NCBI GenBank assembly: GCA_045541135.1
Contig: JAZQIO010000091.1
Coordinates: 1-64,000 of the forward strand
DNA: 64,000 nucleotides
Source: CAZNKU01 sp045541135
GTDB taxonomy: Bacteria; Bacillota; Clostridia; Monoglobales; Firm-18
Direction: 5' to 3'
Shown here: piece by piece, positions 19,777 to 30,900 of the stretch
How positions within the stretch are numbered: position 1 is the first letter of the stretch
How the letters are laid out: every line of letters starts with the position of its first letter
The notes under the pieces: model-generated
Database searches by the model: none
Told to the model about the DNA's origin: nothing
Seen by the model: the letters and a program-made list of their open reading frames with translations, nothing else
Position numbers and translations under genes: made by a program

Positions 19777-20370
19777 TTATTTACTTTTAATGGTAACCGT
19801 TTTTGTATCATTATTCCAATCAACGGTGCAGTCAAAGCTTTCTGCAATAGCTCTTGCGGGAACATATGTTCTTCCTGATGTAAGAAATGCAGGAGAATCA
19901 AGCTCTTTTACTTCATCGTTTTTTGTAAGGTATGACTGACCTATTGTTATTTTAACAGTTGTATCACCAATTACACCAATAGCTGTCTGAGTATCATTGT
20001 CCCATGTTACTGTTGCACCAAGTGATTCAAATATAGCACGTACGGGAACCATTGTTCTGCTGTTTACAAGCATTGGGTCTGTATCAAAAAGAATTCTTCT
20101 TCCGTCAACATAAACCTTTATGCTGTCATCTTTAACATTGTCAAAAATCGGAATGGTCTGTTCATAAACCTCTCCGTCGTAAGTGCCTTCATATTCTTCA
20201 TAGTATTCTTCCTCAGTAAAATCTGATGAAGTATCTTCATTATATTCTTCCTCAGTAAAATCTGATGAGGTATCTTCATAATATTCTTCTTCGTAATAAT
20301 CCTCTTCAGCAAACACTGTGTATGATATAGCCATTACAAGAACTAAAATAAGTGCCGATAATTTTTTCAT
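19777..20370 (-). CDS. Secreted copper amine oxidase N-terminal-like (stalk) domain protein
   Basis: The 197-residue protein has a signal peptide (about 1-21). An acidic Glu/Tyr-rich linker (22-75) contains two 13-residue repeats around D-T-S-S-D-F-T-E-E-E-Y. The C-terminal copper-amine-oxidase N1 (stalk) domain contains V-P-V-R-A-I-F-E-S-L-G, V-T-W-D and a second V-P-A-R-A-I half. Stalk domains occur on clostridial surface proteins and have no known enzymatic activity by themselves. It is a monocistronic gene with its own terminator. It is probably part of the envelope; its partner is unknown. Confidence 0.85.
   Translation of the reverse strand: MKKLSALILVLVMAISYTVFAEEDYYEEEYYEDTSSDFTEEEYNEDTSSDFTEEEYYEEYEGTYDGEVYEQTIPIFDNVKDDSIKVYVDGRRILFDTDPMLVNSRTMVPVRAIFESLGATVTWDNDTQTAIGVIGDTTVKITIGQSYLTKNDEVKELDSPAFLTSGRTYVPARAIAESFDCTVDWNNDTKTVTIKSK
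20204..20278. repeat. 39-bp tandem repeat in the acidic linker
   Basis: Two nearly identical segments (204-239 and 243-278, one base difference) repeat with a 39-bp period inside the stalk-domain gene. They keep the frame, so copy number can change without a frameshift. Confidence 0.8.
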
Positions 20371-20446
20371 TTTATTTACCTCCGTTTCATACCTACTTTT
20401 TATAATATCAACAAATTAATGTTATGTCAAGATTCAAGGCAGTTTT

Positions 20447-21274
20447 TTAGCTATCGGTTTTGTGTATTCTTGAAGGCGAAAAACCGTAAGCTCTTTTAAA
20501 GGCTTTTGAAAAAACATATTGGTCAGAATATCCCAAAAGCTCGGCAGTGTGCTTTACAGAATATCCGTCGGCACTTATATATTCGTATGCTTTTTTCATT
20601 TTAATTGATGTAATGTAAGCAAATGGTGTGTTGCCTATTATTTCCTTGAAATATGTAATAAAATACTTTTCCGACATATGCACGGTATCGGCGAGCTCTT
20701 TTACCGTTATATCTCTTTGAATATTTTCATCTATGTATGCAAGTACCGTTTTTAAGTTTGAGAGTTTTTCCTGTCTGGTGTTTTGTGATGTGATTGTAAC
20801 TGTCTTAAGTTCTGTAATAATTTTTGTTATTAAAAAAATCGATGCAGATTTCAGGTGCAAAAGAGCAAGATGAAAATTTCTTTTGTAATTTTCAAGACAT
20901 TTGAAAATCATATCTGTTTCATATTTGATTTTGCTTCCGGAAAGCATACCTACAGTTTGTAAAATATTTGTAGAGGAAAGACTTCTGCCAATATAGACGT
21001 CAAAAAGAATATATATAAAACAGCATCCTTCTTTTGAAGTTGTCCATGCTCTGTATTGAGTTTCGGGCTTGAAGAAGAAAACATCTCCTTCGTTAAGGGT
21101 ATAAATGCGGTTGTTGTAGTCTATGCATACAACACCCTCTTTTACTAACCATACTGCGTATGTTGGCTTTGAATGTTCTTCAAGCCAGGATGAGTCATGT
21201 GATGACATACCGCAATAATTAATTTCAAATTCCAACTGATTATCCAATGAATTATGTATTGTGGGAAAACGCAT
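20447..21274 (-). CDS. AraC-family transcriptional regulator
   Basis: The 275-residue protein has an N-terminal cupin sensor region with L-N-E-G-D-V-F-F-F-K-P. The C-terminal AraC DNA-binding domain contains I-T-V-K-E-L-A, A-E-L-L-G-Y, Y-V-F-S-K-A-F-K and G-F-S-P. The start is placed at ATG 21274 because the GAGGTGAT Shine-Dalgarno covers the alternative upstream GTG and ATG. It is divergent from the large hydrolase/SLH operon at 21445 and is the obvious candidate to control it. Its own promoter is a perfect TTGACA with TACAAT. Confidence 0.88.
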   Translation of the reverse strand: MRFPTIHNSLDNQLEFEINYCGMSSHDSSWLEEHSKPTYAVWLVKEGVVCIDYNNRIYTLNEGDVFFFKPETQYRAWTTSKEGCCFIYILFDVYIGRSLSSTNILQTVGMLSGSKIKYETDMIFKCLENYKRNFHLALLHLKSASIFLITKIITELKTVTITSQNTRQEKLSNLKTVLAYIDENIQRDITVKELADTVHMSEKYFITYFKEIIGNTPFAYITSIKMKKAYEYISADGYSVKHTAELLGYSDQYVFSKAFKRAYGFSPSRIHKTDS

Positions 21275-21295
21275 ATTCATCACCTCTCATATAAA

Positions 21296-21324
21296 ATTGT
21301 AGCATGGCAAATTTGTTTTGTCAA
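21296..21324 (-). promoter_or_regulatory. Promoter of the AraC gene at 20447
   Basis: On the minus strand TTGACA (319-324), 17 bp and TACAAT (296-301) form a near-consensus promoter with a very short leader. The opposite strand has only weaker -35 matches in front of the 21445 operon, which fits an activator-dependent promoter there. Confidence 0.75.
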
Positions 21325-21444
21325 TTAAAAATCGTACTTTTTGACATCATTTGCAGAACATTGTGACATTTTAAGAGTAAGTTGTTTGTTGTATAATAAT
21401 ATTAGTATGCTATACTCGGGGAATTAATGTAAAAACGGAAAGGG

Positions 21445-22926
21445 ATGATAAGCTTGGTAGAAACTAAAAATTTAAAGCTTTTAAGAGATGACAAAACTGT
21501 ACTTTCAAATCCCCATAAGGGATGGTATTGGCACTATGTTGATAACGGTCTTAAAAATCCCAAATACCGCGACAGGGTTGAAAAGGGAAATTATTACCAC
21601 GACTTTCCCGGACTTAACCACCTTTATATAAGATTTGACTGGTCTGATGTCGAAAAGGACCCCGGTGTTTTTGACTGGTCAGAAATTGACAGCATAATGG
21701 ATGAATGGGGAAAGGAAGGCTACCGCTTTGCACTGAGAGTGTGTTGCAGTGAAACTTTGGCGGTTATGAAATTCGCCACACCCGAATGGCTTTATAAAAT
21801 GGGGTGCAAGGGTGCTTTTTATCCTCCTTTTTATGAAAACGACCCACAGTGGTGGGATAAATGTCATTATGATGAATACAGAAAGGTTGAATTACTGTCT
21901 GAACCCGAAAAGTATTGTGAACAGTTCTGGGAGCCTGATTATAACGACCCGCTGTTTTTGGAATATCTTGAAAAATTTATTATAGAGTATGCGAAAAAGT
22001 TCGATAATGACCCACGTGTTGAATATGTGGATTTAGGCTCTTACGGTTGTTGGGGAGAAGGTCATACCTCCTGCGGAAGTATGAGGGTCGGTTTTTTCGA
22101 TATGTACCGCAAGCATGCGTATCTTCATGCAAAATATTTTAAAAATAAGCCTGTTATGATGAATGATGACTTTGTAAATCAGATAGAAGGCAATACTCAC
22201 GAACATATAGTTTCAGATACACCTTTGAAGGCAGAAATAAGAGATTATTGCCTGAGTCTTGGTATGGGAATTCGCGATGATTCCATTATGGCAGGACCTG
22301 ATAAATTTGAAAGAGATTACCATACGTTAAGCACTCCCGAAATTTTTGATATGTTCTACAAACAGGCACCTGTTGATGTAGAGGGAGGTCATATTACATC
22401 ATATGCCTTTGAAGAAGGATGTGGTGGTTTTAAATTTTTGGAAGCGGCAAAGAGGAGTCATGCCACATATGCTGGCTTTCACGGCTATATTGAAGAATGG
22501 CTTGAAAAAAATCAGTTTCTTACAGAATATCTTGCAAACCGACTTGGATACTGGTATTTTATAAAATCAATTTCCCATAATACCGTTTCTGACAGTGGTG
22601 TACGTTTTAAAATAGAATTTGACTGGGAAAATGCAGGATACGGTCTTTGCTACACAAAATACGATTTGGAAATTAAGCTTTCAAATGAAAATAATTCATA
22701 TGTGTGCAAGGCATCAGGCTTTGACAACACAAAATTTTTGAATGAGTCTGTTACAAGCATTGTTACATGGATAGACCTTCCTGAAAATATGGCGGGTGGA
22801 GAATATGATATAAGCGTACGTGTAGTTGAGGGTGAACTTCCTATAAAGCTGGGTATTAAAAAAGAATATACAGATAATGAGGGGTTTTATAAGCTTTCTT
22901 CTGTTAAAATACTGGAATATAAGTAA
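21445..22926 (+). CDS. Putative TIM-barrel glycoside hydrolase with DUF4832-type C-terminal domain
   Basis: The 493-residue protein begins with N-P-H-K-G-W-Y, followed by L-Y-I-R-F-D-W-S-D-V-E and a V-F-D-W-S-E-I-D segment, typical of TIM-barrel hydrolases of the GH42/GH5-like clan. Acidic residues in Y-G-C-W-G-E-G (about residue 200) and in V-D-V-E-G-G-H are the most likely catalytic ones. A beta-sandwich domain of DUF4832 type fills the last 110 residues. There is no signal peptide, so it probably acts on imported oligosaccharides. Two starts are possible: ATG 21445, or TTG 21454 with AAGGGATGAT in front. It heads an operon with lacZ 17 bp downstream. Confidence 0.7.
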   Translation: MISLVETKNLKLLRDDKTVLSNPHKGWYWHYVDNGLKNPKYRDRVEKGNYYHDFPGLNHLYIRFDWSDVEKDPGVFDWSEIDSIMDEWGKEGYRFALRVCCSETLAVMKFATPEWLYKMGCKGAFYPPFYENDPQWWDKCHYDEYRKVELLSEPEKYCEQFWEPDYNDPLFLEYLEKFIIEYAKKFDNDPRVEYVDLGSYGCWGEGHTSCGSMRVGFFDMYRKHAYLHAKYFKNKPVMMNDDFVNQIEGNTHEHIVSDTPLKAEIRDYCLSLGMGIRDDSIMAGPDKFERDYHTLSTPEIFDMFYKQAPVDVEGGHITSYAFEEGCGGFKFLEAAKRSHATYAGFHGYIEEWLEKNQFLTEYLANRLGYWYFIKSISHNTVSDSGVRFKIEFDWENAGYGLCYTKYDLEIKLSNENNSYVCKASGFDNTKFLNESVTSIVTWIDLPENMAGGEYDISVRVVEGELPIKLGIKKEYTDNEGFYKLSSVKILEYK

Positions 22927-22943
22927 TCAAAGGAGAACATAAA

Positions 22944-25817
22944 ATGCGTTTTTATGAAGATTTAAATCATATCAGTGAAAACCGTATGCCGCAGAGAGCA
23001 TACTACATACCGGAAAACGAAGGTGCTTATATACTTTTAAACGGCCAGTGGAATTTTAAGTATTATGATGCAGACTACAAGGAAGAAAAGGTTATAGAAA
23101 GCTGGGATAAAATTCCTGTTCCTTCCTGCTGGCAGATGCACGGATACGATGTTCCTAACTATTCTAATGTACGTTATCCGTATCCTGTTGATATGCCATA
23201 TGTTCCCGATGAAAATCCCTTGGGAATATATATGCGTGAATTTGAAATTAAGGATACCAAAAAACGCCATTACATAATTTTTGAGGGTTCTTCCTCAAAC
23301 CTTGAGCTTTATATCAATGACAAATATGTAGGCTACAGTCAGGGAAGTCACTTACAGGCAGAATTTGACATTACCGATTTTGTAGTGGCAGGTACAAACA
23401 AGGTTCTTGCAAAGGTAAGAAAATGGTGCAGCGGAAGTTATCTTGAGGACCAGGATGCTTTCCGTTTAAACGGTATTTTCCGTGATGTTTATATTTTATC
23501 ACGTCCCGACGGTCACATAAGGGATATTAAAATTGTAACAGAGGGAAACAAAATTATTGTTGATTTTGAGGGTAACGCAAAAGTGTATCTTTATGACGGT
23601 GAGGATTTGCTTGACGTATGTGATGCTGACAAAAAGGCAGAATTTACTGTTGAAAATCCAACAAAGTGGAATGCTGAAAAACCGTATCTTTATGATTTGG
23701 TATTTGAATATAAAGATGAAATAATTACACAGTCTATAGGATTTGTGGAATATTCAATAAATGAAGAGTCCGCTTTTTGTGTAAACGGTGTGCCGGTAAA
23801 GCTAAAGGGTATAAACCACCACGATACACATCCGACAAGAGGTTGGTATATGACAGACGAGGATTTGATGTACGACCTTTTGCAAATGAAAAAGCTTAAC
23901 ATCAATACAATTCGTACCTCACACTATCCGCCGACACCGAAATTTCTTAATATGTGTGACGAGCTTGGTTTTTATGTAATGCTTGAAACTGATATTGAAA
24001 CACACGGTTTTGCAATAAGAAAGCCTACAAAATTCTGGAACTATGATATGGTGGAAAATCCAAACGACTGGCCTTGCGGAAATCCTGAATGGAAGGAATC
24101 CTTTATGGAACGTATGGAACGTACATACGAAAGAGATAAAAACCACACATCCATTTTCAGCTGGTCAACAGGTAATGAAAGCGGACACGGCGATAATCAT
24201 TACGCAATGATAAAATACTTAAGGGAAACAGACCCAAGACGTCTTGTTCACTGTGAGGATGCTTCAAGAACAAGTGAACAGCATCCGGAATTTTACGGCA
24301 GACCTGATATGTATTCACGTATGTATCCACCAATTGACAAGCCAAGAGATAACAGCGGATGTGAACTTATTGAGGACTATGCCAAGGATGAAACCAAGAC
24401 TTTGCCCTTATTCTGGTGTGAATATTCTCACGCAATGGGTAATGGTCCCGGTGATGTAGTGGATTATTGGGAAATTGTATATAAATATCCAAAGCTTATT
24501 GGAGGTTGTATCTGGGAATGGGCAGACCACTGTGTATTGGTAGACGGTGTGCCTAAATACGGCGGTGACTTTGGTGAGCTTACACATGACCTTCATTTCT
24601 GCTCCGACGGACTTGTGTTCCACGACAGAAGCTTTAAGTCAGGCTCATATTATTCAAAGTATGCATACCAGTATGCACGCTTTGAACTTGAGGATAACAG
24701 GATTAAGATTACAAATCTTTACGATTTTACAAATCTCAATGAATATACATTCAAGTACGAAACAGTAGTTGATGGTGAAATTATTGACTATAAGTACCTT
24801 ACACTTGACCTTGAACCAAAGGAAACTGCGGAAATTGAGTGTAAAATTGTTGACGACTGTGAGCTTGGTGCATTTGTAAACTGCTATCTTTATGATAAAA
24901 CAGGCTACGAGGTTGCAACAGAACAGCTTGTAATAGATGCACAGTGTGCTGAAATAAATAAGGATGATGAAGAAAAGGCACAGGTTACGGAAACAGAAAA
25001 CAGATTTGTTGTGCTTGGTGAAAACTTCAGCTATGGCATCTGTAAGCATACAGGTAAGCTTGTAAGCATTGTAAAAGACGGCGTGGAACAGCTTATTGCA
25101 CCTGTTGAACTTACAGTGTTCCGTGCTCCTATTGATAACGAAAGATTTATAGTTGAAAAGTGGTATAAGTTTGCAAATCAATTTGCAGAAGGGTTTGATA
25201 AGGGATTTTCAAAGTGCTACAGCTGTACGGCAGAGGGTAATACTGTAACTGTCAAAGGTGCTTTAAGTGCTGTTGGGCATAATCCGTTCCTTAAGTTTAC
25301 AATTGATTATTCCTTCTATGCTGACGGTACTGTTAAGGTAGTTTTAAACGGCGATGTACGTGAAGACTGCATCTGGTTGCCACGACTTGGCTTTGAATTT
25401 AAAACACCTTATGAAAATGACAGGTTTATGTACTTTGGACGTGGTGACGGTGACAACTATATTGATATGAGACATCACGCAAAGATAGGTTATTATGAAA
25501 GTAATGCAGACAGAGAATATGTAGAATATATTATGCCTCAGGAACACGGTAACCATATTCAGACAAAGCTTTTGGAAATGTTAAACGGTCTTAAGTTTGA
25601 ATCTGATACAGGCTTTGAATTTAATGTTTCTCATTACAGCTCAAAAGGACTTACAGCTGCAAAGCATACCGATGAGGTTAAAAAGGAAAATGCAACAACA
25701 GTAAGAATTGACTACAAAAATTCGGGCGTTGGCTCTGCATCTACAGGGCCTGAGCTTTTGCTTAAATACAGACTAAAGGAAAAGAAAATAGAAAACTTCA
25801 CTTTCTATATTGGCTAA
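22944..25817 (+). CDS. lacZ: Beta-galactosidase, GH2 LacZ type
   Basis: The 957-residue protein has the full LacZ order: N-terminal sugar-binding beta domain, Ig-like domain, TIM barrel, second Ig-like domain and C-terminal beta-galactosidase small-chain domain. The acid/base Glu412 is in G-N-E-S-G-H-G and the nucleophile Glu493 in C-E-Y-S-H-A-M-G-N. It hydrolyses terminal beta-galactosides in the cytoplasm; related GH2 enzymes with this layout can prefer other beta-linked sugars, so galactose specificity is likely but not certain. The Shine-Dalgarno AGGAG lies 8 nt before the ATG. Being in one operon with secreted lyases, it probably removes beta-galactosyl side groups from imported products. 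Confidence 0.9.
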   Translation: MRFYEDLNHISENRMPQRAYYIPENEGAYILLNGQWNFKYYDADYKEEKVIESWDKIPVPSCWQMHGYDVPNYSNVRYPYPVDMPYVPDENPLGIYMREFEIKDTKKRHYIIFEGSSSNLELYINDKYVGYSQGSHLQAEFDITDFVVAGTNKVLAKVRKWCSGSYLEDQDAFRLNGIFRDVYILSRPDGHIRDIKIVTEGNKIIVDFEGNAKVYLYDGEDLLDVCDADKKAEFTVENPTKWNAEKPYLYDLVFEYKDEIITQSIGFVEYSINEESAFCVNGVPVKLKGINHHDTHPTRGWYMTDEDLMYDLLQMKKLNINTIRTSHYPPTPKFLNMCDELGFYVMLETDIETHGFAIRKPTKFWNYDMVENPNDWPCGNPEWKESFMERMERTYERDKNHTSIFSWSTGNESGHGDNHYAMIKYLRETDPRRLVHCEDASRTSEQHPEFYGRPDMYSRMYPPIDKPRDNSGCELIEDYAKDETKTLPLFWCEYSHAMGNGPGDVVDYWEIVYKYPKLIGGCIWEWADHCVLVDGVPKYGGDFGELTHDLHFCSDGLVFHDRSFKSGSYYSKYAYQYARFELEDNRIKITNLYDFTNLNEYTFKYETVVDGEIIDYKYLTLDLEPKETAEIECKIVDDCELGAFVNCYLYDKTGYEVATEQLVIDAQCAEINKDDEEKAQVTETENRFVVLGENFSYGICKHTGKLVSIVKDGVEQLIAPVELTVFRAPIDNERFIVEKWYKFANQFAEGFDKGFSKCYSCTAEGNTVTVKGALSAVGHNPFLKFTIDYSFYADGTVKVVLNGDVREDCIWLPRLGFEFKTPYENDRFMYFGRGDGDNYIDMRHHAKIGYYESNADREYVEYIMPQEHGNHIQTKLLEMLNGLKFESDTGFEFNVSHYSSKGLTAAKHTDEVKKENATTVRIDYKNSGVGSASTGPELLLKYRLKEKKIENFTFYIG

Positions 25818-25866
25818 ATTTACTGCAAAGTTTTAAAAGTTAAAAAAAAGCAGGGGAGGAATATTT

Positions 25867-27897
25867 GTGAAAAAATATTTGATTACTGGTTTAGTATGCA
25901 TTATTATGGTGCTCAACACATTTGGAGTATGTGCATACGAATACACACCGTACATTGGTGACGGTGTTATAAGTGCCACACTTTTTGATGTTGTATATGA
26001 AAATGTTACTGTTTCGGAAGGTGTGGAGAATGTTACGGAGGCTGAAGGCGTTGCAGATGCTGACAGAGTATCGGCTTCCTGTATGGTAAAGCCGGGAATG
26101 AAGTTTGAATCTCAGGTAAAGGTTATGATGATAATTGCGGGATACAATGACGGATGTCTTATAGACTACAGTGTTTCCAAAAATCCTGTAATTTTAAGTT
26201 CTGCTGCAGATTCTGCAAAAAAAGTATCTGCATCCTTGGATTTTGGTGCAAATAATTTTGACGACATAGAAATTTTCATATGGGATGACGTTGACAATGC
26301 AAGACCTCTTCTTAACTACGGTAATGCAATTGATGCCGAAAACGGTCTTGAAGCCGTAATTGTTGGCGGTGAGCTTGCTGAAATTGATGAGGATACAAAA
26401 ACAGGCACGGTTACTGTAAATGCAGGCTTTGTAGAATGGCCTGATGTTGTAGTTTTAAATGAAGATTCCGCTTCAAAGGTTAAGATAGACGTTAAGGGAA
26501 CATTTCCTCTCAGCAAGCCATCACACGTTCTTTTGAATTCAAACACACAGGTTGGAGGCATAAGTGAAGAGGGTATTGTAACCGTAACTGTCGGAGATGA
26601 GGTTTATACAATAACTGTTACACAGGAAATTCCGCAGATTACAGATGTGGCATTCAGAGTATTTGTTTCAGATATGGGAACAACAGAGGCTACATATTAT
26701 GCAGATGACCAGCTTAAAATTCAGTATGATGTTCAAAATCCTGTGTGGACAGATTCTCTCCCCGGACCTCATAAGGAAATTGTAGGTAAATCCGCAGACG
26801 GTACAGTAGATAATGTTACAAAATATGCTGAAGGTGTATCTTCACTGGAAAATATTTCTTACGCATATCCTCCAACAAGTATGAAAATGTTTTTCTTTGA
26901 TATAGCTCCTGAACTTATAGGTTCACAATATTTTGCACCTCCATTTACATCAGGGGTGACAAATTCGGATTATGTAGACAGCTATACCTTTACAATAGAC
27001 AGAAGTGCAAGAATATATATGAATCATAGCGGCAAAGCTTTGGATTCATCATGGACCCCTGCGGTAAGCAGATTCCAGAAGGATGCAAAGATGGAAAAAT
27101 GTATGTACTATGAGTTCAGACAGAGTACCACAAGTAACTCCCTGCAGTTTTCAACAGGTAATGCTGTGTATTACAAGGACTATTACGTAAACCCCGGTGA
27201 AACCTGCACAATAACCCTTCCGTCGGATAAGCTTCAGCCCAAAATATTTGTAAAATATGCCGATACAGAATATATAACAAATGTTAAATACACATATGAC
27301 GATGTTGTTACAATTACTGACACCGTGGAGGTTTGCAGTCCTGTATTTGTAGACGATACACTTACAACGGGTAAATATAAACCCTATAACAACGGCAACA
27401 CAAATAAGTCGGAGGCTGTATACGGTACAGGAAACCTGATGTATTGTACATCAACATTCCTTGATGATACAAGTACAAGAAGAGTTTACGGACTTGCGGT
27501 AGTGCCTGAAGAGCTTGTAGGCGGCAGAGCAATACTTACACCTTTTAATGCGGGCGGTCTTTCGAATGTGGAATTTGACATAAGCACATCTTCACGTGTT
27601 TATATATTCACAACAACTTCAAGTGCAGGCAGACTTGCAAAGCTTCTTGAAATACTTGGAGAAGGCTGGGTAAACACAAGCTTTACACATGAAGACACAG
27701 ACCTTAATGATAAGGATATTGCAATTGCTTACAGAAGCAGTGATTCCGCAATAAACGAAAATATAAAAAATGAAAGAAGCTTTTACAAAGAATTCTACGT
27801 TCAGCCCGATGATAAAGCGCATATTTCTATACCGCTTTCAACATACGGTCTGGAAGGACAAAAGGCAGTAATTATTATTAAACCTCTTAGTGAATAA
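25867..27897 (+). CDS. Secreted protein of unknown function with a duplicated domain
   Basis: The 676-residue protein starts at GTG after a GGGGAGG Shine-Dalgarno and has a signal peptide (about 1-23). Residues about 25-240 include Ig-like beta segments. Two related units follow, at about 320-465 and about 510-675. Each contains a P-E-L/E-x-[IV]-G opening, an R-[IV]-Y-[IM] strand, a G-x-[AS]-W-type or trp-containing middle and a closing Y-Y-K-D-Y-Y-V / F-Y-K-E-F-Y-V motif. No SLH module and no catalytic motif is seen. I do not recognise the family. Its place between lacZ and a lyase suggests glycan binding or an unknown enzyme. Confidence 0.6.
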   Translation: MKKYLITGLVCIIMVLNTFGVCAYEYTPYIGDGVISATLFDVVYENVTVSEGVENVTEAEGVADADRVSASCMVKPGMKFESQVKVMMIIAGYNDGCLIDYSVSKNPVILSSAADSAKKVSASLDFGANNFDDIEIFIWDDVDNARPLLNYGNAIDAENGLEAVIVGGELAEIDEDTKTGTVTVNAGFVEWPDVVVLNEDSASKVKIDVKGTFPLSKPSHVLLNSNTQVGGISEEGIVTVTVGDEVYTITVTQEIPQITDVAFRVFVSDMGTTEATYYADDQLKIQYDVQNPVWTDSLPGPHKEIVGKSADGTVDNVTKYAEGVSSLENISYAYPPTSMKMFFFDIAPELIGSQYFAPPFTSGVTNSDYVDSYTFTIDRSARIYMNHSGKALDSSWTPAVSRFQKDAKMEKCMYYEFRQSTTSNSLQFSTGNAVYYKDYYVNPGETCTITLPSDKLQPKIFVKYADTEYITNVKYTYDDVVTITDTVEVCSPVFVDDTLTTGKYKPYNNGNTNKSEAVYGTGNLMYCTSTFLDDTSTRRVYGLAVVPEELVGGRAILTPFNAGGLSNVEFDISTSSRVYIFTTTSSAGRLAKLLEILGEGWVNTSFTHEDTDLNDKDIAIAYRSSDSAINENIKNERSFYKEFYVQPDDKAHISIPLSTYGLEGQKAVIIIKPLSE

Positions 27898-27911
27898 GGA
27901 GGGGAATTAAT

Positions 27912-30900
27912 TTGAAAAAAATATACAGTTTCGTTTTTGCTTTCCTTGCAATGCTTATGCTTATGGGCGTTACGGTATCTGCAGATGGAAAGAGAGTAAA
28001 TATAGAAGGTAATACTTACATTGAAATGGAAGATTACAACATAATGCGTGTTCCTATGACTACATACAAAGACCCTACTGCAAGCGGTGGAGTTTATGTG
28101 GGAACTACGGTAAATTCATATCAGATGAACTCACCAAAGCGTGATTACGAACATCTTACATATGACATTACCGTTCCTGATGACGATTCATACTTTGTAT
28201 GGTTAAGGGTGCGTACATCGGAGCATGACCATATGTATGTAAGCTTTGATGACGGTGTTTACAGAAACAAAAAGAAGGAAACAAATGCAAGAAATCATCC
28301 TGATGAATGGACATGGATACTTGCAGATAAATACTGGCTTTTAGCAGGTGACCATACGCTGGAAATAAGATATTCCACAGCCAATGTTGATTTTGATGCT
28401 ATTTATATTACAGATGATTACAAATTTGTTCCCGAGGGTGCAGAGCCTGCAATAATTCCTCCGGATGAGCTTTATGAAAGGGACGAAAACGGCAATATAA
28501 CAAATCTTCACTTTACATTGCCCGCATATCTTCCGCCCGACGAGCATCCGAGACTTTTGTTCAGAAAATCTGATATAGAAAAGATTAAAGCTAACCTTGA
28601 GGACGAGCAGAATATAGTTGCTTATAAGGATATGCTTGCTGATGCCGCTTACAAAACAGACGGAAAGCTTAAGGAATTACAGTACGGTCAGCTTAACAAT
28701 TTAAATACAAACATAGCACTTAAAATAGAAGCCTGTGCATTTTTATATCAGCTTACCGGAGATAAGTCTTACGGTTACGAGGCAATTTCCGTAGCTAAAA
28801 ACTTTATTGAAAGTATGATGATAGACGAAACAAGTGCATCTTCAACAGGTCGTACAATGATGCAGGCTATATGGTCAACTTCACTTTGCTACGACTGGTG
28901 CTATGACCTGCTTACAGAAGAAGATAAAACCTTCTTTATAAGCTATATGCTTCTTAACACAAGATTTTCAGAGCCGGGATATCCGCCTATTTATTACGGT
29001 ATAAAGGACGGAACTATTTCTGAAATCGTAGGTCACAATCTTGAATTTCAGTCACTTGGTGCACTTATGGCACTTAGTGTAGCTACATACGATGAAATTC
29101 CTGACTATTACAACATACTTGCAGGCAGAATTTTGCAAAACATAGTACCGGGCATAAGCAGATTTAATGAATCCTATATGTATGCGGAAGGTACAGACTA
29201 CGGTATGTACAGACATTATTACGAAATTTTAAATAACTACATTTTCAAGGGTATGGGTTACGACAATGTGTACTATGAAAAGGGTTATTCTTCAATAGGT
29301 TATATGTACCTTCGTCAGCCCGACGGCGAAAAAATGACGGTAGGTGATGACCCGCAGTATTGGCGTAACAACTATGTTGCTACAGATTCAAGTATGGCAT
29401 ACTTCCTTCTTGGAAACCTTACCAAAAATCCGTACTACAAAACAGAATACTGGCGCGGCAAAAGAACAGATGTTAAAACAACCAACACACCGGGACACCT
29501 TACACCGGTTATGTGGCTTGTTATGAATGATGTGGAAGTTCCCTGCAACAGAAGCTTCCGTGACTTCCCTCTTACATTATATACGGGTGACGATTCCGGT
29601 TATATGTTTGCAAGAACAAGCTGGGAGGAAGGTTATAAATCAGATACCGTTGTGTGCCTTATGAATTTAAGAACTCATTTCTTAAAAGGTCATGAGCATA
29701 AGGATATAGGACATTTTTCGCTATACCACAAAGGTATTCTTGCCTTGGATTCCGGTGTTTATGAAGGTCTTGCCTTTACAAACAGTAAGGGTGAAAAGGT
29801 AACGTCGGTAGGCTTTGGTACAAAACAGCATTACGGATATGCAAGACAGACAATTGCACACAATTCGCTGTTGGTATTTGACCCTAACGAGGAGCTTCAT
29901 CCAACAGATGTTAAAAAGTTCACGGTACTTGACGGCGGTCAGAAAATGAACCTTGCCGATTATCCGCTGTTTGTAATATCCGAATATGATGACGATAAAG
30001 TAAAGACAGGTGAAATTTTGTCATATAACTGGGGTCCGGACCTTCAGGAGCCTGTATACAGCTATATGAAGGGTGATATAAGCTATGCTTATACAGACAA
30101 GGTTGAGGAAATGCAGCGTTCATTTATGTTCTTTAACTTTAAGGACGAAACATATCCTGCATCACTTATAATTTTCGACTCTGTACGTTCTTCATCACCT
30201 CTTTTCAAAAAGACCTGGCTTTTGCACAGTGAAGAAGAACCGCAAATTGACGGAAATCAGACTACTATAATAAGAAAGTTTGAAGATTACAACGGCAGAC
30301 TTATTAACCAGACCCTGCTTCCTGAAAAGAATTATTCAATAGAAAAAATCGGACAGGATTATGACGGTGTATCTGAATATTTGGTAAATGGTGAATTGTA
30401 TGAAATTAAACCAAAGAGCGATACAGCCGAGGTTGGTAACTGGAGAATTGAGCTGTCCAATACAAATGCTGAAAAGCAGACATATTTCCTGAATGTAATT
30501 CAGGTAGGGGACAATGATGAAAGCATTGTTCCGCTGCAGGCAAAGCTTGTGGAAAATACAGACACTTATGTTGGTGTGGAAATTTATGACCACATTGCTT
30601 ATTTCAGAAAAGACGGTCTTTCAAAGGCTAAAAATTTTAAAATTAACCCGGGCAGCTCCGATGCTGAAAGATTTATTGCAGTAACAGGTCTTGCGGAGGG
30701 CAATTGGACTGTATATGATGAAAACGGCAAAAAGGTTGCAGAAGAATGTGCTTATGAACAGCACGATTCAATTTCCTTTACCGCAAAGGGTGCAAAATTT
30801 GAACTTAAATATTCAAGGGTAGCGGGACTTAAAGCTCCGGAATACGATGTATTCTCCCTTGCTGACGAAAAAGTTAAGGGTATTGACGTATGTATAGACT

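Noticed and set aside
24654..25181. 175-codon minus-strand open frame
   Set aside because: It lies wholly inside lacZ in antisense; Cys/Ile/Phe-rich translation follows from the codon usage of lacZ.
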